A stretch of 9,772 nucleotides of DNA from Spirochaetaceae bacterium (GTDB taxonomy: Bacteria > Spirochaetota > Spirochaetia > Treponematales > Breznakiellaceae): NCBI GenBank assembly GCA_031257075.1, contig JAIRPM010000166.1:1-9772 (forward strand). Reading direction: 5' to 3'. Position numbers and translations under genes: made by a program. The notes under the pieces were generated by a model. It saw nothing but the letters and a program-made list of their open reading frames with translations. It made no database searches and had not been told where the DNA came from. Below are positions 1 through 6,742 of this stretch, one piece after another. Within the stretch, counting starts at the first letter, position 1, and the number at the start of each line of letters is the position of its first letter.

Positions 1-112
1 CCACGCAAACACCCATATTAGCGGGGTTACCAAAAACGGTAAGCGCCACCGCCAACAGTCCTACAATAGCGCCGGTAATAACAAACAGCGCCGTCATCTT
101 TTTCTCTTTCAT
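1..112 (-). CDS. yedE: YedE-type selenium-metabolism membrane protein, N-terminal 37 codons (partial)
   Basis: Only the N-terminus is in the window; the gene runs off the left edge. The peptide begins MKEKKM, has one hydrophobic segment (about residues 7-27), and then reads FGNPANMGVCV. From memory, a G-N-P-x-N-M-G-x-C-V motif after the first membrane helix is characteristic of the YedE/FdhT-like membrane proteins that co-occur with selenium metabolism and are proposed selenium or sulfur-species transporters. The ATG at 112 is preceded on the minus strand by a GGGGG run five bases upstream, a plausible ribosome binding site; an in-frame ATG at 97 is less well placed. It lies 229 bases downstream of ppdK on the same strand and probably has its own promoter. 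The call rests on a short motif, so another YeeE/YedE-family transporter is possible. Confidence 0.62.
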   Translation of the reverse strand, partial: MKEKKMTALFVITGAIVGLLAVALTVFGNPANMGVCV

Positions 113-341
113 TTTTTCCCCCAATTTGATTTCCAGTATTTTACTGTTATCAATTATGCGTTTCTACTAGTATGTGCCCGCCGCTAACAGTCCGGCAAGC
201 GCCACAGCCGCCGCCCATTTCTGGATGACAACCAGATATTCGTATTGTATGATAAAATAATTTGACTAGATAGAGGGCGTGTTATGCAAGCGCGGCGGTC
301 GTTGTTTGACCGGCCGCCGCGTGTATTGGTGTTTTTGCGGC
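113..341. other. Intergenic region between ppdK and yedE
   Basis: No full gene is supported here. It holds a GC-rich hairpin (291-321) just past the ppdK stop, an AT-rich stretch (about 240-270), then an abruptly GC-rich block (about 176-218) and an AT-rich leader for yedE. On the minus strand the GC-rich block reads in one frame as a short hydrophobic tail ending at a TAG (167-169) with no ATG, GTG or TTG start before it, and in another as a 22-codon peptide with a CxxC-like motif (150-218) without a ribosome binding site. A small inverted repeat, CAGTA-TTT-TACTG (134-146), sits just upstream of the yedE ribosome binding site. No convincing -35/-10 pair for yedE was found. Confidence 0.4.
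291..321 (-). terminator. GC-rich hairpin downstream of ppdK, possible terminator
   Basis: CGCGGCGG (291-298) is complementary to CCGCCGCG (314-321), giving an 8-bp all-G/C stem; inside it GGTC can alternatively pair with GACC. It starts 21 bases past the ppdK stop, where a terminator would be expected. On the minus strand the bases after it are not a T-run, so it is not a classical intrinsic terminator. It may instead block exonucleases or stabilise the 3' end of the ppdK transcript. Confidence 0.4.
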
Positions 342-3005
342 CTATTTTACGTTGGGGTTGCGGATAACCGCCTGCGCTCCGGCAAGCCGCGCAATCGGGA
401 CGCGGAACGGCGAGCAGGAAACGTAGTTAAGGCCGCTGCGGTAGCAGAAGTCTATCGTGCGCGGGTCGCCGCCATGTTCGCCGCAGATACCGATTTTAAG
501 ATGAGGTTTAACAGCCCGCCCTTCTTTGATGGCAAAGCGCATAAGTTCGCCGACCCCTCCTTCATCTATCGAGAGGAACGGGTCAACGTCCAGCACCTTT
601 TCTTTAAGGTAGGACGGAACGAAGGAACCCACATCATCGCGGCTGAACGCGAAGGCCATTTGGGTAAGGTCGTTCGTGCCGAAACTATAAAAATCGGCGT
701 ATTGGGCTATGCGGCACGAGGTTATCGCGGCGCGGGGCACTTCTATCATCGTACCTATCCGAATCGGCAGTTTAACGCCGGCCTTGTCCATAACACGTTT
801 GAGGGCGGCCTCGCAAATAGGGCGGATAAATTTCAGTTCGCGGTGGCTCATCACTATCGGAATCATAATTTCAGGATGGACGGGGATTTTTTTCTTTACG
901 CAATCCGCCGCGGCAAGGGCGATAGCCTCAACCTGCATCTCATATATTTCCGGGTAGGTAACGGCAAGCCGGCAGCCGCGGTGCCCCAGCATCGGGTTCG
1001 CCTCGCGCAGTTTTTCGATTTTCGGCTGCAGGCTTTTGGCGGTTACGCCAAGGTGTTTCGCCAGTTCCTCAGTTTCGTCTTTGGTGTGCGGCACAAATTC
1101 ATGGAGCGGCGGGTCAAGCAGCCGTATCGTTACCGGTTTCCCGTTCATCGCTTTGAAGATGCCGGAAAAATCCTTTTTTTGCAGCGGCAGTATCTTTTTG
1201 AGCGCCGCTTTCCGTTCGTTTACGGTGTCGGAAAGAATCATTGCGCGGAAGTGAACGAGTTTTTCTTTGTCAAAGAACATATGCTCCGTGCGGCAGAGGC
1301 CGACACCGTCCGCGCCGAATTCAAAAGCCCGCTTGGCATCTTCCGGCTGGTCGGCGTTGGCGCGAATTTTGAAGCCTTCAACATCACCGCGTTTGGTTTT
1401 TTCACGCACGTCATCGCACCACGCAAGAAAGGTTTTCATTTCGGCACTGATTTTCGGCTCGACAAGAGGCAGCGCTTCGCCGTAAATTTCGCCGGTAGAG
1501 CCGTCTATGGTCAGCCAATCGCCTTCTTTGAAGGTCTTTTTACCGACCGTTACTTTTTTGCCCTGTACGGTTATTTCTTTCGCGCCGGCTACGCACGGGG
1601 TTCCCATGCCGCGCGCGACAACCGCCGCGTGGCTTGTCATGCCGCCTGTCGATGTGAGTATACCCTGCGAAACTACCATCCCGCCTATGTCTTCGGGGCT
1701 GGTATTCTGCCGGACGAGCAGTACTTTTTGACCCTTTTTATGCCATTCTTCGGCTTCGTTCGCGGTAAAAACGATACGCCCGCAGGCCGCGCCCGGCGAT
1801 GCGTTAAGCCCTTTGGTAATGGCCGCCGCGCTCTTTTTCGCTTTGGGGTCTATCATCGGGTGGAGAAGCTGGTCAAGATGACCCGGTTCAACACGGAGTA
1901 TCGCGGTATTTTTGTCGATAAGCCCCTCTTTTACCATGTCGAGAGCGCACTTGATGGCCGCCGCGCCGGCGCGTTTGCCGTTACGGGTTTGCAGAAGGTA
2001 GAGATTGCCCTGCTGAATCGTGAATTCCATGTCCTGCATATCACGAAAATGATGTTCAAGAGTGTCTTTTATCTTGACTAACTGCCCGTACACTTCCGGG
2101 TCTTTTTTTTCGAGTTGGGAAAGTTTCTGCGGAGTGCGTATGCCGGCGACCACGTCTTCGCCCTGCGCGTTCATCAGGTATTCGCCGTAGAATTTGTTTT
2201 CGCCGGTAGACGGGTTGCGGCTAAAGCATACGCCCGTTCCCGAATCGTTGCCCCAGTTGCCGAAAACCATCGACTGCACGTTTACCGCCGTCCCTTTAAG
2301 CCCGTGAATTTCGTTCAGTTCGCGGTATTTTATCGCTCTTTCGTTGTTCCACGAACCGAAAACGGCCGTTATCGCGCCCCACATCTGCTCAACCGGATTC
2401 TGCGGGAACTCCGTTTTCTTTGCCTTTTTGACAATCTTCTTATACTCACCGACAAGCGCTTGCAGGTCGGCGGCGTTAAGGTCGGTATCATTTTCCACTT
2501 TTTTTATTTTTTTGATGGACTTGATAGCCGCTTCAAATTCTTCATGGGGCACGCCCATGACCACGTCGCCGTACATCTGGATAAAACGCCGGTAAGCGTC
2601 CCACGCGAAACGGGGATTGGCGGTTTTATTCGCAAGACCGGTAACGGCTTTGTCGTTCATACCGAGGTTAAGAATCGTATCCATCATACCGGGCATCGAT
2701 ACCGCCGCGCCGGAACGCACCGAAACAAGAAGCGGGTCGTCCGGGTCGCCAAGGCGTTTGCCCATCAGTTTTTCCAGCCGCGTCAGGTTGGCCGCAACCT
2801 CATCTTTCAGTTCTTTTGTGTATTTTTCGCCGTTAGTGTAATAATCGGCGCATACTTCGGTAGAAATGGTAAAACCGGGCGGTACGGGAATCCCCAAATT
2901 GGTCATTTCGGCAAGATTCGCGCCCTTGCCCCCCAATAAATCCTTCATTTTCGCGTCGCCTTCGGCACTTCCTTCGCCAAAGAAATAAACGTTTTTTGCA
3001 GCCAT
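342..3005 (-). CDS. ppdK: Pyruvate, phosphate dikinase (PPDK)
   Basis: This 887-residue cytoplasmic enzyme interconverts pyruvate, ATP and phosphate with phosphoenolpyruvate, AMP and pyrophosphate through a phosphohistidine. The length fits the family (the Clostridium symbiosum enzyme is about 874). The N-terminal ATP-grasp region carries GGKGANLAEM (25-34) and SVRSGAAVSMPGMMDT (95-110). The swivelling domain has GGMTSHAAVVARGMG with the catalytic histidine at 459. The C-terminal TIM barrel has GTNDLTQ (776-782) and GICGEHGG with the catalytic cysteine at 841. The reading frame extends to an upstream ATG at 3029, but I place the start at 3005, where MAAKNVYFF begins and a GGAGG lies five bases upstream. 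It is transcribed divergently from the transglutaminase gene. In anaerobes it commonly acts in pyrophosphate-linked glycolysis. No PPDK regulatory protein is encoded nearby. Confidence 0.97.
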   Translation of the reverse strand: MAAKNVYFFGEGSAEGDAKMKDLLGGKGANLAEMTNLGIPVPPGFTISTEVCADYYTNGEKYTKELKDEVAANLTRLEKLMGKRLGDPDDPLLVSVRSGAAVSMPGMMDTILNLGMNDKAVTGLANKTANPRFAWDAYRRFIQMYGDVVMGVPHEEFEAAIKSIKKIKKVENDTDLNAADLQALVGEYKKIVKKAKKTEFPQNPVEQMWGAITAVFGSWNNERAIKYRELNEIHGLKGTAVNVQSMVFGNWGNDSGTGVCFSRNPSTGENKFYGEYLMNAQGEDVVAGIRTPQKLSQLEKKDPEVYGQLVKIKDTLEHHFRDMQDMEFTIQQGNLYLLQTRNGKRAGAAAIKCALDMVKEGLIDKNTAILRVEPGHLDQLLHPMIDPKAKKSAAAITKGLNASPGAACGRIVFTANEAEEWHKKGQKVLLVRQNTSPEDIGGMVVSQGILTSTGGMTSHAAVVARGMGTPCVAGAKEITVQGKKVTVGKKTFKEGDWLTIDGSTGEIYGEALPLVEPKISAEMKTFLAWCDDVREKTKRGDVEGFKIRANADQPEDAKRAFEFGADGVGLCRTEHMFFDKEKLVHFRAMILSDTVNERKAALKKILPLQKKDFSGIFKAMNGKPVTIRLLDPPLHEFVPHTKDETEELAKHLGVTAKSLQPKIEKLREANPMLGHRGCRLAVTYPEIYEMQVEAIALAAADCVKKKIPVHPEIMIPIVMSHRELKFIRPICEAALKRVMDKAGVKLPIRIGTMIEVPRAAITSCRIAQYADFYSFGTNDLTQMAFAFSRDDVGSFVPSYLKEKVLDVDPFLSIDEGGVGELMRFAIKEGRAVKPHLKIGICGEHGGDPRTIDFCYRSGLNYVSCSPFRVPIARLAGAQAVIRNPNVK

Positions 3006-3010
3006 AAAAT

Positions 3011-3015
3011 CCTCC
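3011..3015 (-). promoter_or_regulatory. Ribosome binding site of ppdK
   Basis: GGAGG on the minus strand sits five bases before the ATG at 3005. It decides this start over the in-frame ATG at 3029, which would add eight residues not expected in the family. Confidence 0.85.
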
Positions 3016-3041
3016 GTTTGGACTATCAATATTTGCTGTTC

Positions 3042-3070
3042 ATTCTATAGGGAAAAAAACAGACGAGCAA
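3042..3070 (-). promoter_or_regulatory. Candidate sigma-70-type promoter of ppdK
   Basis: On the minus strand TTGCTC (3065-3070) and TAGAAT (3042-3047) are 17 bases apart. The -10 matches the consensus at five of six positions; the -35 keeps only the TTG. Transcription would start near 3035, giving a leader of about 30 bases with the GGAGG site. Confidence 0.45.
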
Positions 3071-3222
3071 GAGGGTGCGGTAGATACGGCACGACAAACG
3101 CACGAACCTAAAACATCTCTATTCTTCCGGGTTTCAGCGGTTTTGAACGATACGTTTCTGGAAAACATTTGAGTATTCCTTGTCTTCAAGGATATTTAAA
3201 CCGCAATCGTACAACCGAAGTC

Positions 3223-3251
3223 TTGCATAGAGCAGTATGGTCTGCTATAGT
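3223..3251 (+). promoter_or_regulatory. Candidate promoter of the transglutaminase-metNI operon, likely leaderless
   Basis: TTGCAT (3223-3228) and TATAGT (3246-3251) are separated by 17 bases. The -10 matches consensus at five of six positions; the -35 only in the TTG. The -10 ends six bases before the ATG at 3258, so transcription should begin at or within a few bases of the start codon. No Shine-Dalgarno-like sequence lies upstream of that ATG, and an in-frame TGA at 3252-3254 rules out an earlier start. Confidence 0.5.
3228..3249. repeat. Inverted repeat across the promoter spacer and -10, possible operator
   Basis: TAGAGCAG (3228-3235) and CTGCTATA (3242-3249) are inverted copies matching at seven of eight positions, separated by six bases. 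The repeat covers the promoter spacer and overlaps the -10 box (3246-3251), the usual position of a repressor site. The centre-to-centre spacing of 14 bases is somewhat more than one helical turn. No regulator gene is in the window, so the binding protein is unknown and chance cannot be excluded. Confidence 0.35.
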
Positions 3252-3257
3252 TGAACC

Positions 3258-5003
3258 ATGCGAAAACGATGGTTCGGCCTCTCTGTACTGCTGGGGTGCG
3301 TTTCCTTACACGCCGGCGCGGCTAATTTTTTTGAAAATTTTGACGGCGCAAAACTGGATGCGCGGCAGTGGACAGGCGATTTTTCAATAACAAACGCGGC
3401 TGATGAAATCAAAGCAAAAGACCGCCTTCTTTTTGAAAACGACACTTCTTTTGTCAAATTGAGCGCCGCTCTTGATACGGTAAATTCACTCCAACTCAGT
3501 CCGCTCAAAGCAGCCGAAGCGTCTATCCTGAGTTTCCGCTACCGTACCGAAATCGACAAACGCGCCCAACAGTCTTTTACTGTTTCAATAGACGGGGTAG
3601 AAAAAGCGTCTTACGACGGCGTAGGCGTGGGTTGGCGGACAGGCCGCATCGCATTGGACGCGGGCAGCCACCAGGTTGAATTCCGCGCTTCCGCCAAACG
3701 GGCGCAGGTTTCAGGCGCTTACAACGCCGTCTACCTTGACGACATCCGGCTTTTCCCGGACAAAGCCGTTAGTTTGCGCATTTTCCCTCAAGGCAGCCTT
3801 GACACGGTTGCCGGCGCGGAGGGGCATCTTGTTTTTACAGCGGACGCGCTCCGCGAAGACGGCTCCGTCAAGCCTGATGCCGGCCCGCTCAGTTGGACGG
3901 TTTCAGCCGGTGCGGGCGTTGCGGAAAACGCCGCGGCCGGTTCACCCAACAGCGTTCTATTTAGCGCGGAAAAGCCCGGGACTTATACGGTAAACGTCAA
4001 AATGGGCGGCCTAAGCGCCCTTACCGTAAACGTTACCGCGCACAGCGCGGACTTTTTACAAAAGCCCTACACCTATCCCGGCACCGGTAAAACATACGCG
4101 GGCTTTGTTAAAGCCGCCAAAGGCTCAGGCCCGGCACCGGGTACGGACAACATAACCTTAACCGCCCCTGCCGCCGCGGATTTTGAGGCCGATGCCTTTT
4201 TTCTGCTTGCCGGGAAAATAAGCACCAAACCCGCCGGCAAAAATTATGCCCGCATGGAAATCACCAAAGAAGGCTCACAGCCGCCGCTTAGGACATGGCG
4301 CATCATCAAAGGCGATTTTGCGGAACGCATTTGGCTGCCTTTCGGGCCGGGTGTATACAAAGCCGTGATTCAGCCTTTCGATACGGTAACACTTACCACG
4401 CCGCCCAAAGGCGAAGGCGCGCTGCGCGGCGGTTCTTTCGCTTCGACAACATTGCCGGTAGAATTCCGCATTACCAACACCCGTGATGAATCAAAAGATA
4501 TACCCGATGGTGACGGGCGCTGGATTTATCCCAGTTTTTATATACAGGCGGATGATTTTGCCATTACCAACCTTATGCACAGCCTTACCGGCAGCCTCAA
4601 AACCGTCCGCGAAAAGGTTGCCGCCGTGCATGATTATATTGTTTCGACGTTTGTATATGACCAGCAATCATTTGTCAATCCGGGGCGCTCGCGCAAAATG
4701 GATGCCCTCTCCGCGCTTAAAAACAAAATCGCTGTCTGCGAAGGCTACACCTACCTGAGCGCCGCATTGCTCCGTTCGGCGGGTATTCCTGTACGCATTG
4801 TAACCTCACGCGGCATTAACCATGCCTGGAACAATGTATATTTAGACGGAAAATGGCTTTTCTATGACGCGACATGGGACGACCCGGTTCCTGACCGCAG
4901 CCCGGAAATAGTCGGCCGGACTTACTTTTTGCTTGAATCCCTTACGGGCGGCGACACCCGGCATGGCACTGCCGGAAAAATAATGACAGGAGATGCCGAG
5001 TGA
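3258..5003 (+). CDS. Exported transglutaminase-like cysteine hydrolase with N-terminal beta-sandwich and Ig-like domains
   Basis: The 581-residue protein starts with a signal peptide (MRKR, then a hydrophobic stretch to about residue 20). It could be cut by signal peptidase I near the AGAA at 19-22, or be a lipoprotein at Cys14, where LLGC makes an imperfect lipobox. Residues about 23-167 look like a beta-sandwich (a recurring FDG/W pattern and a YLDDIRLF end), 168-262 like a bacterial Ig-like domain, 263-410 another beta-rich region. The C-terminal part (about 445-560) is a transglutaminase-like core with the full triad: Cys494 in AVCEGYTYLSAALL, His522 in NHAWNNVYLDGKW and Asp537 in FYDATWDD. 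Bacterial members of this fold are usually proteases, amidases or cross-linking enzymes; the substrate here is unknown. The ATG at 3258 has no Shine-Dalgarno sequence. The gene overlaps the next by four bases (GTGA), indicating translational coupling. Confidence 0.85.
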   Translation: MRKRWFGLSVLLGCVSLHAGAANFFENFDGAKLDARQWTGDFSITNAADEIKAKDRLLFENDTSFVKLSAALDTVNSLQLSPLKAAEASILSFRYRTEIDKRAQQSFTVSIDGVEKASYDGVGVGWRTGRIALDAGSHQVEFRASAKRAQVSGAYNAVYLDDIRLFPDKAVSLRIFPQGSLDTVAGAEGHLVFTADALREDGSVKPDAGPLSWTVSAGAGVAENAAAGSPNSVLFSAEKPGTYTVNVKMGGLSALTVNVTAHSADFLQKPYTYPGTGKTYAGFVKAAKGSGPAPGTDNITLTAPAAADFEADAFFLLAGKISTKPAGKNYARMEITKEGSQPPLRTWRIIKGDFAERIWLPFGPGVYKAVIQPFDTVTLTTPPKGEGALRGGSFASTTLPVEFRITNTRDESKDIPDGDGRWIYPSFYIQADDFAITNLMHSLTGSLKTVREKVAAVHDYIVSTFVYDQQSFVNPGRSRKMDALSALKNKIAVCEGYTYLSAALLRSAGIPVRIVTSRGINHAWNNVYLDGKWLFYDATWDDPVPDRSPEIVGRTYFLLESLTGGDTRHGTAGKIMTGDAE

Positions 5004-5329
5004 AAGGTTTTGCCTTCATTTTTACCGCGTTGTTTTTTATGTCGTGTAAATCAACGCCCGGCGGAATAGCTTTTGTCCCCGCAAGCGATTTTTCGGTATC
5101 GTCCGGCGTGAACATTATTGATATTGATGACTTTGAACGAGTGGTGCGCGAAAACAATGTGCGCACCGTTTTCTATACCGATGCGTATTTTATCGCTCAG
5201 GTAAACGGCATACTATACACGATGGAATCGCGCTCGTATACCAGTTTTCGCGAATACCGCGAAGGGAAATTAAAAGATCCGGTACCGTGGGCTGTTTTCA
5301 ATCCTGTACAAAAACAGAAAAAAAGATGA
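5000..5329 (+). CDS. Small putative lipoprotein of unknown family
   Basis: I do not recognise this 109-residue protein. It begins MKGFAFIF, has a short hydrophobic segment and reaches FFMSC, a relaxed spirochaete-style lipobox, so Cys16 would be lipidated and the mature protein of about 94 residues anchored to a membrane. The mature part mixes predicted beta and alpha (VNIIDIDDFERVV, then VRTVFYTDAYFIAQVNG) and ends in a basic tail (QKQKKR). The GTG start at 5000 overlaps the upstream TGA, with AGGAGA six bases before it, a strong ribosome binding site. Its end overlaps the metN start (ATGA). Its place between a secreted enzyme and an importer suggests an envelope role, perhaps as a partner of one of them, but that is only inferred from position. 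Confidence 0.72.
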   Translation: MKGFAFIFTALFFMSCKSTPGGIAFVPASDFSVSSGVNIIDIDDFERVVRENNVRTVFYTDAYFIAQVNGILYTMESRSYTSFREYREGKLKDPVPWAVFNPVQKQKKR

Positions 5330-6063
5330 TTACGCTAAAAAATATCCGCAAAACCTATGGCACGCTTGATGCCGTGTACAATGTAAACCTCTCCGTTGAA
5401 AAAGGCGGCATTTATGGCATTATCGGGCGCAGCGGCGCGGGCAAATCTACGCTCCTGCGGCTTATGAGCCTTTTGGAAAAGCCGGATTCGGGCGAAATTC
5501 ATTATGGAACTAAGCGTGTTGATACGCTCGACGGGCGCGGCCTGCTTATAGAACGGCGTAAAATGGGAATGATTTTTCAGAACTTCAACTTATTTGCTTC
5601 CCGTGATGTAACCGGCAACATTGCCTATCCTTTGGAAATAGCGGGCTTCAGCAAGAAATTTATCAAAGAACGCGTGGAAGCATTGCTGGAATTGGTAAAC
5701 ATTACCGACAAACGCCATTCACGCCTGCGCGACCTTTCCGGCGGGCAAAAGCAGCGCGTTGCCATAGCCCGCGCCCTCGCTTCCGAACCGGACATTCTTT
5801 TTTGCGATGAAGCCACAAGCGCCCTTGACCCGCAGACTACCCGCGAAGTTCTCGCCCTTATCAAAGAATTGCACAAGAAACTGCTCTTGACCGTAGTTAT
5901 GGTAACGCACCAAATGGAAGTAATACGCGCCATCTGCGGCCATGTGGCTGTTATGGATGCCGGTAAAATTGCCGAAGAAGGCGCGGTAACAACGGTCTTT
6001 GCCAGCCCGCAATCAGATGCCGCCAAGGAGATGCTCTATGGAGAACACCATGTTCCTTCCTGA
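5326..6063 (+). CDS. metN: Methionine-type ABC importer ATPase lacking the NIL domain
   Basis: This 245-residue ATPase drives methionine-type uptake with MetI at the inner face of the membrane. It has Walker A GRSGAGKST (34-42), the Q-loop Gln85 in MIFQNFNL, signature LSGGQKQRVAIARAL (137-151), Walker B ILFCDE (157-162) with catalytic Glu162, D-loop SALD (165-168) and H-loop His195. The SGAGKST, IFQNFNL and CDEATSALDP wording is typical of MetN rather than of other amino-acid transporters. It ends shortly after the nucleotide-binding domain (SPQSDAAKEML), whereas the E. coli protein of about 343 residues continues into a C-terminal NIL domain that binds methionine and inhibits transport. The ATG at 5326 overlaps the lipoprotein stop and lacks a clear Shine-Dalgarno sequence, so translation is probably coupled. 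The substrate is inferred from family and from metI next to it. Confidence 0.9.
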   Translation: MITLKNIRKTYGTLDAVYNVNLSVEKGGIYGIIGRSGAGKSTLLRLMSLLEKPDSGEIHYGTKRVDTLDGRGLLIERRKMGMIFQNFNLFASRDVTGNIAYPLEIAGFSKKFIKERVEALLELVNITDKRHSRLRDLSGGQKQRVAIARALASEPDILFCDEATSALDPQTTREVLALIKELHKKLLLTVVMVTHQMEVIRAICGHVAVMDAGKIAEEGAVTTVFASPQSDAAKEMLYGEHHVPS

Positions 6064-6721
6064 AAATATTGTCGAAGTACTGGCAATGCTGCCCAAAGCG
6101 ACCGGCCAAACACTCTATATGACCATCGTTTCTACTATTTTTGCCTGCATACTGGGGCTGCCGCTCGGCATCTGGCTTTACAACGCTTCACCGCCCGGCC
6201 TGAATCCCCGTGCCGTAAGTTACAACCTGCTTTCACGGGTCGTAAACCTGTTCCGTTCATTTCCATTCATCATTTTGATGATTATCCTTATGCCGCTGTC
6301 GCGTATTTTGATTCATACAAGCATAGGCCCTACCGCCGTGATTATACCGCTTTCGATAGCGGCCGCCCCGTTTGTCGCCCGCATTGTTGAAGCCGCCCTT
6401 GCCGAAGTTGACGGCGGCGTTATTTTGGCAGCCCGCGCTATGGGCTCGTCCAATTCCCAAATAATTTGGAAAGTACTCCTCCCCGAAGCGCTGCCGGCTC
6501 TTGTTGCCGGCCTTGCGCTCACAATAATAAATCTGATTGGTTATTCGGCAATGGCCGGCGCGATAGGCGGCGAAGGTTTAGGCGACCTTGCGATACGGTA
6601 CGGCTATTACCGTTTCCGTACCGATGTTACGATTGGCGCCGTCGCCGTAATTTTAGCGCTGGTAGAATTGGTACAAGCCGCCGGAAACTTCGCAAGCCGC
6701 CGCCTGCTGTCATGCCGCTAA
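6038..6721 (+). CDS. metI: Methionine-type ABC importer permease
   Basis: This 227-residue inner-membrane permease has about five hydrophobic segments (roughly 25-48, 75-92, 98-118, 154-178, 197-217). The EAA-type loop that contacts MetN reads EVDGGVILAARAMG through KVLLPEALP (123-153), followed by a GYSAMAGAIGGEGLGDLAIRYGY stretch split over 168-190, closely resembling E. coli MetI (217 residues). I chose the ATG at 6038 because AAGGAG lies seven bases upstream; it overlaps metN by 26 bases. Another ATG at 6050 is possible. metQ, the binding lipoprotein, does not follow: the next gene is convergent. In Treponema pallidum, as I recall, the MetQ homologue TpN32 is also encoded away from the transporter genes, so an unlinked metQ is expected. 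Confidence 0.92.
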   Translation: MENTMFLPENIVEVLAMLPKATGQTLYMTIVSTIFACILGLPLGIWLYNASPPGLNPRAVSYNLLSRVVNLFRSFPFIILMIILMPLSRILIHTSIGPTAVIIPLSIAAAPFVARIVEAALAEVDGGVILAARAMGSSNSQIIWKVLLPEALPALVAGLALTIINLIGYSAMAGAIGGEGLGDLAIRYGYYRFRTDVTIGAVAVILALVELVQAAGNFASRRLLSCR

Positions 6722-6742
6722 AGAGAGAAAATCCGGCGCCCG

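Noticed and set aside
220..236. Inverted repeat TCTGG-N7-CCAGA as an operator for yedE.
   Set aside because: Five base pairs with a seven-base gap is common by chance and it is over 100 bases from the start codon.
279..2939. Very long open frames (600 and 274 codons) antisense to ppdK.
   Set aside because: They lie wholly opposite a clear PPDK, are rich in Phe, Arg, His and Tyr as expected from reverse-complemented codons, show no domain and have no ribosome binding site. They are a by-product of the codon bias of ppdK.
3177..3192. Small hairpin TCCTTG-tctt-CAAGGA in the divergent promoter region as a terminator.
   Set aside because: The stem is only six base pairs, has no following T-run and lies upstream of the promoter, where no transcript needs to end.
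5317..5328. A-rich slippery stretch at the lipoprotein-metN junction where a -1 frameshift would fuse the two proteins.
   Set aside because: The heptamer AAAAAAG is not in the zero frame of the lipoprotein, no stimulating structure is evident, and fusing an exported lipoprotein to a cytoplasmic ATPase makes no topological sense. Ordinary ATGA coupling explains the junction.
6722..6742. Bidirectional terminator between metI and yaaR.
   Set aside because: The 21-base gap has no stem with a flanking T-run; only the short palindromes GGCGCC and, just inside yaaR, TTAATTAA are seen.
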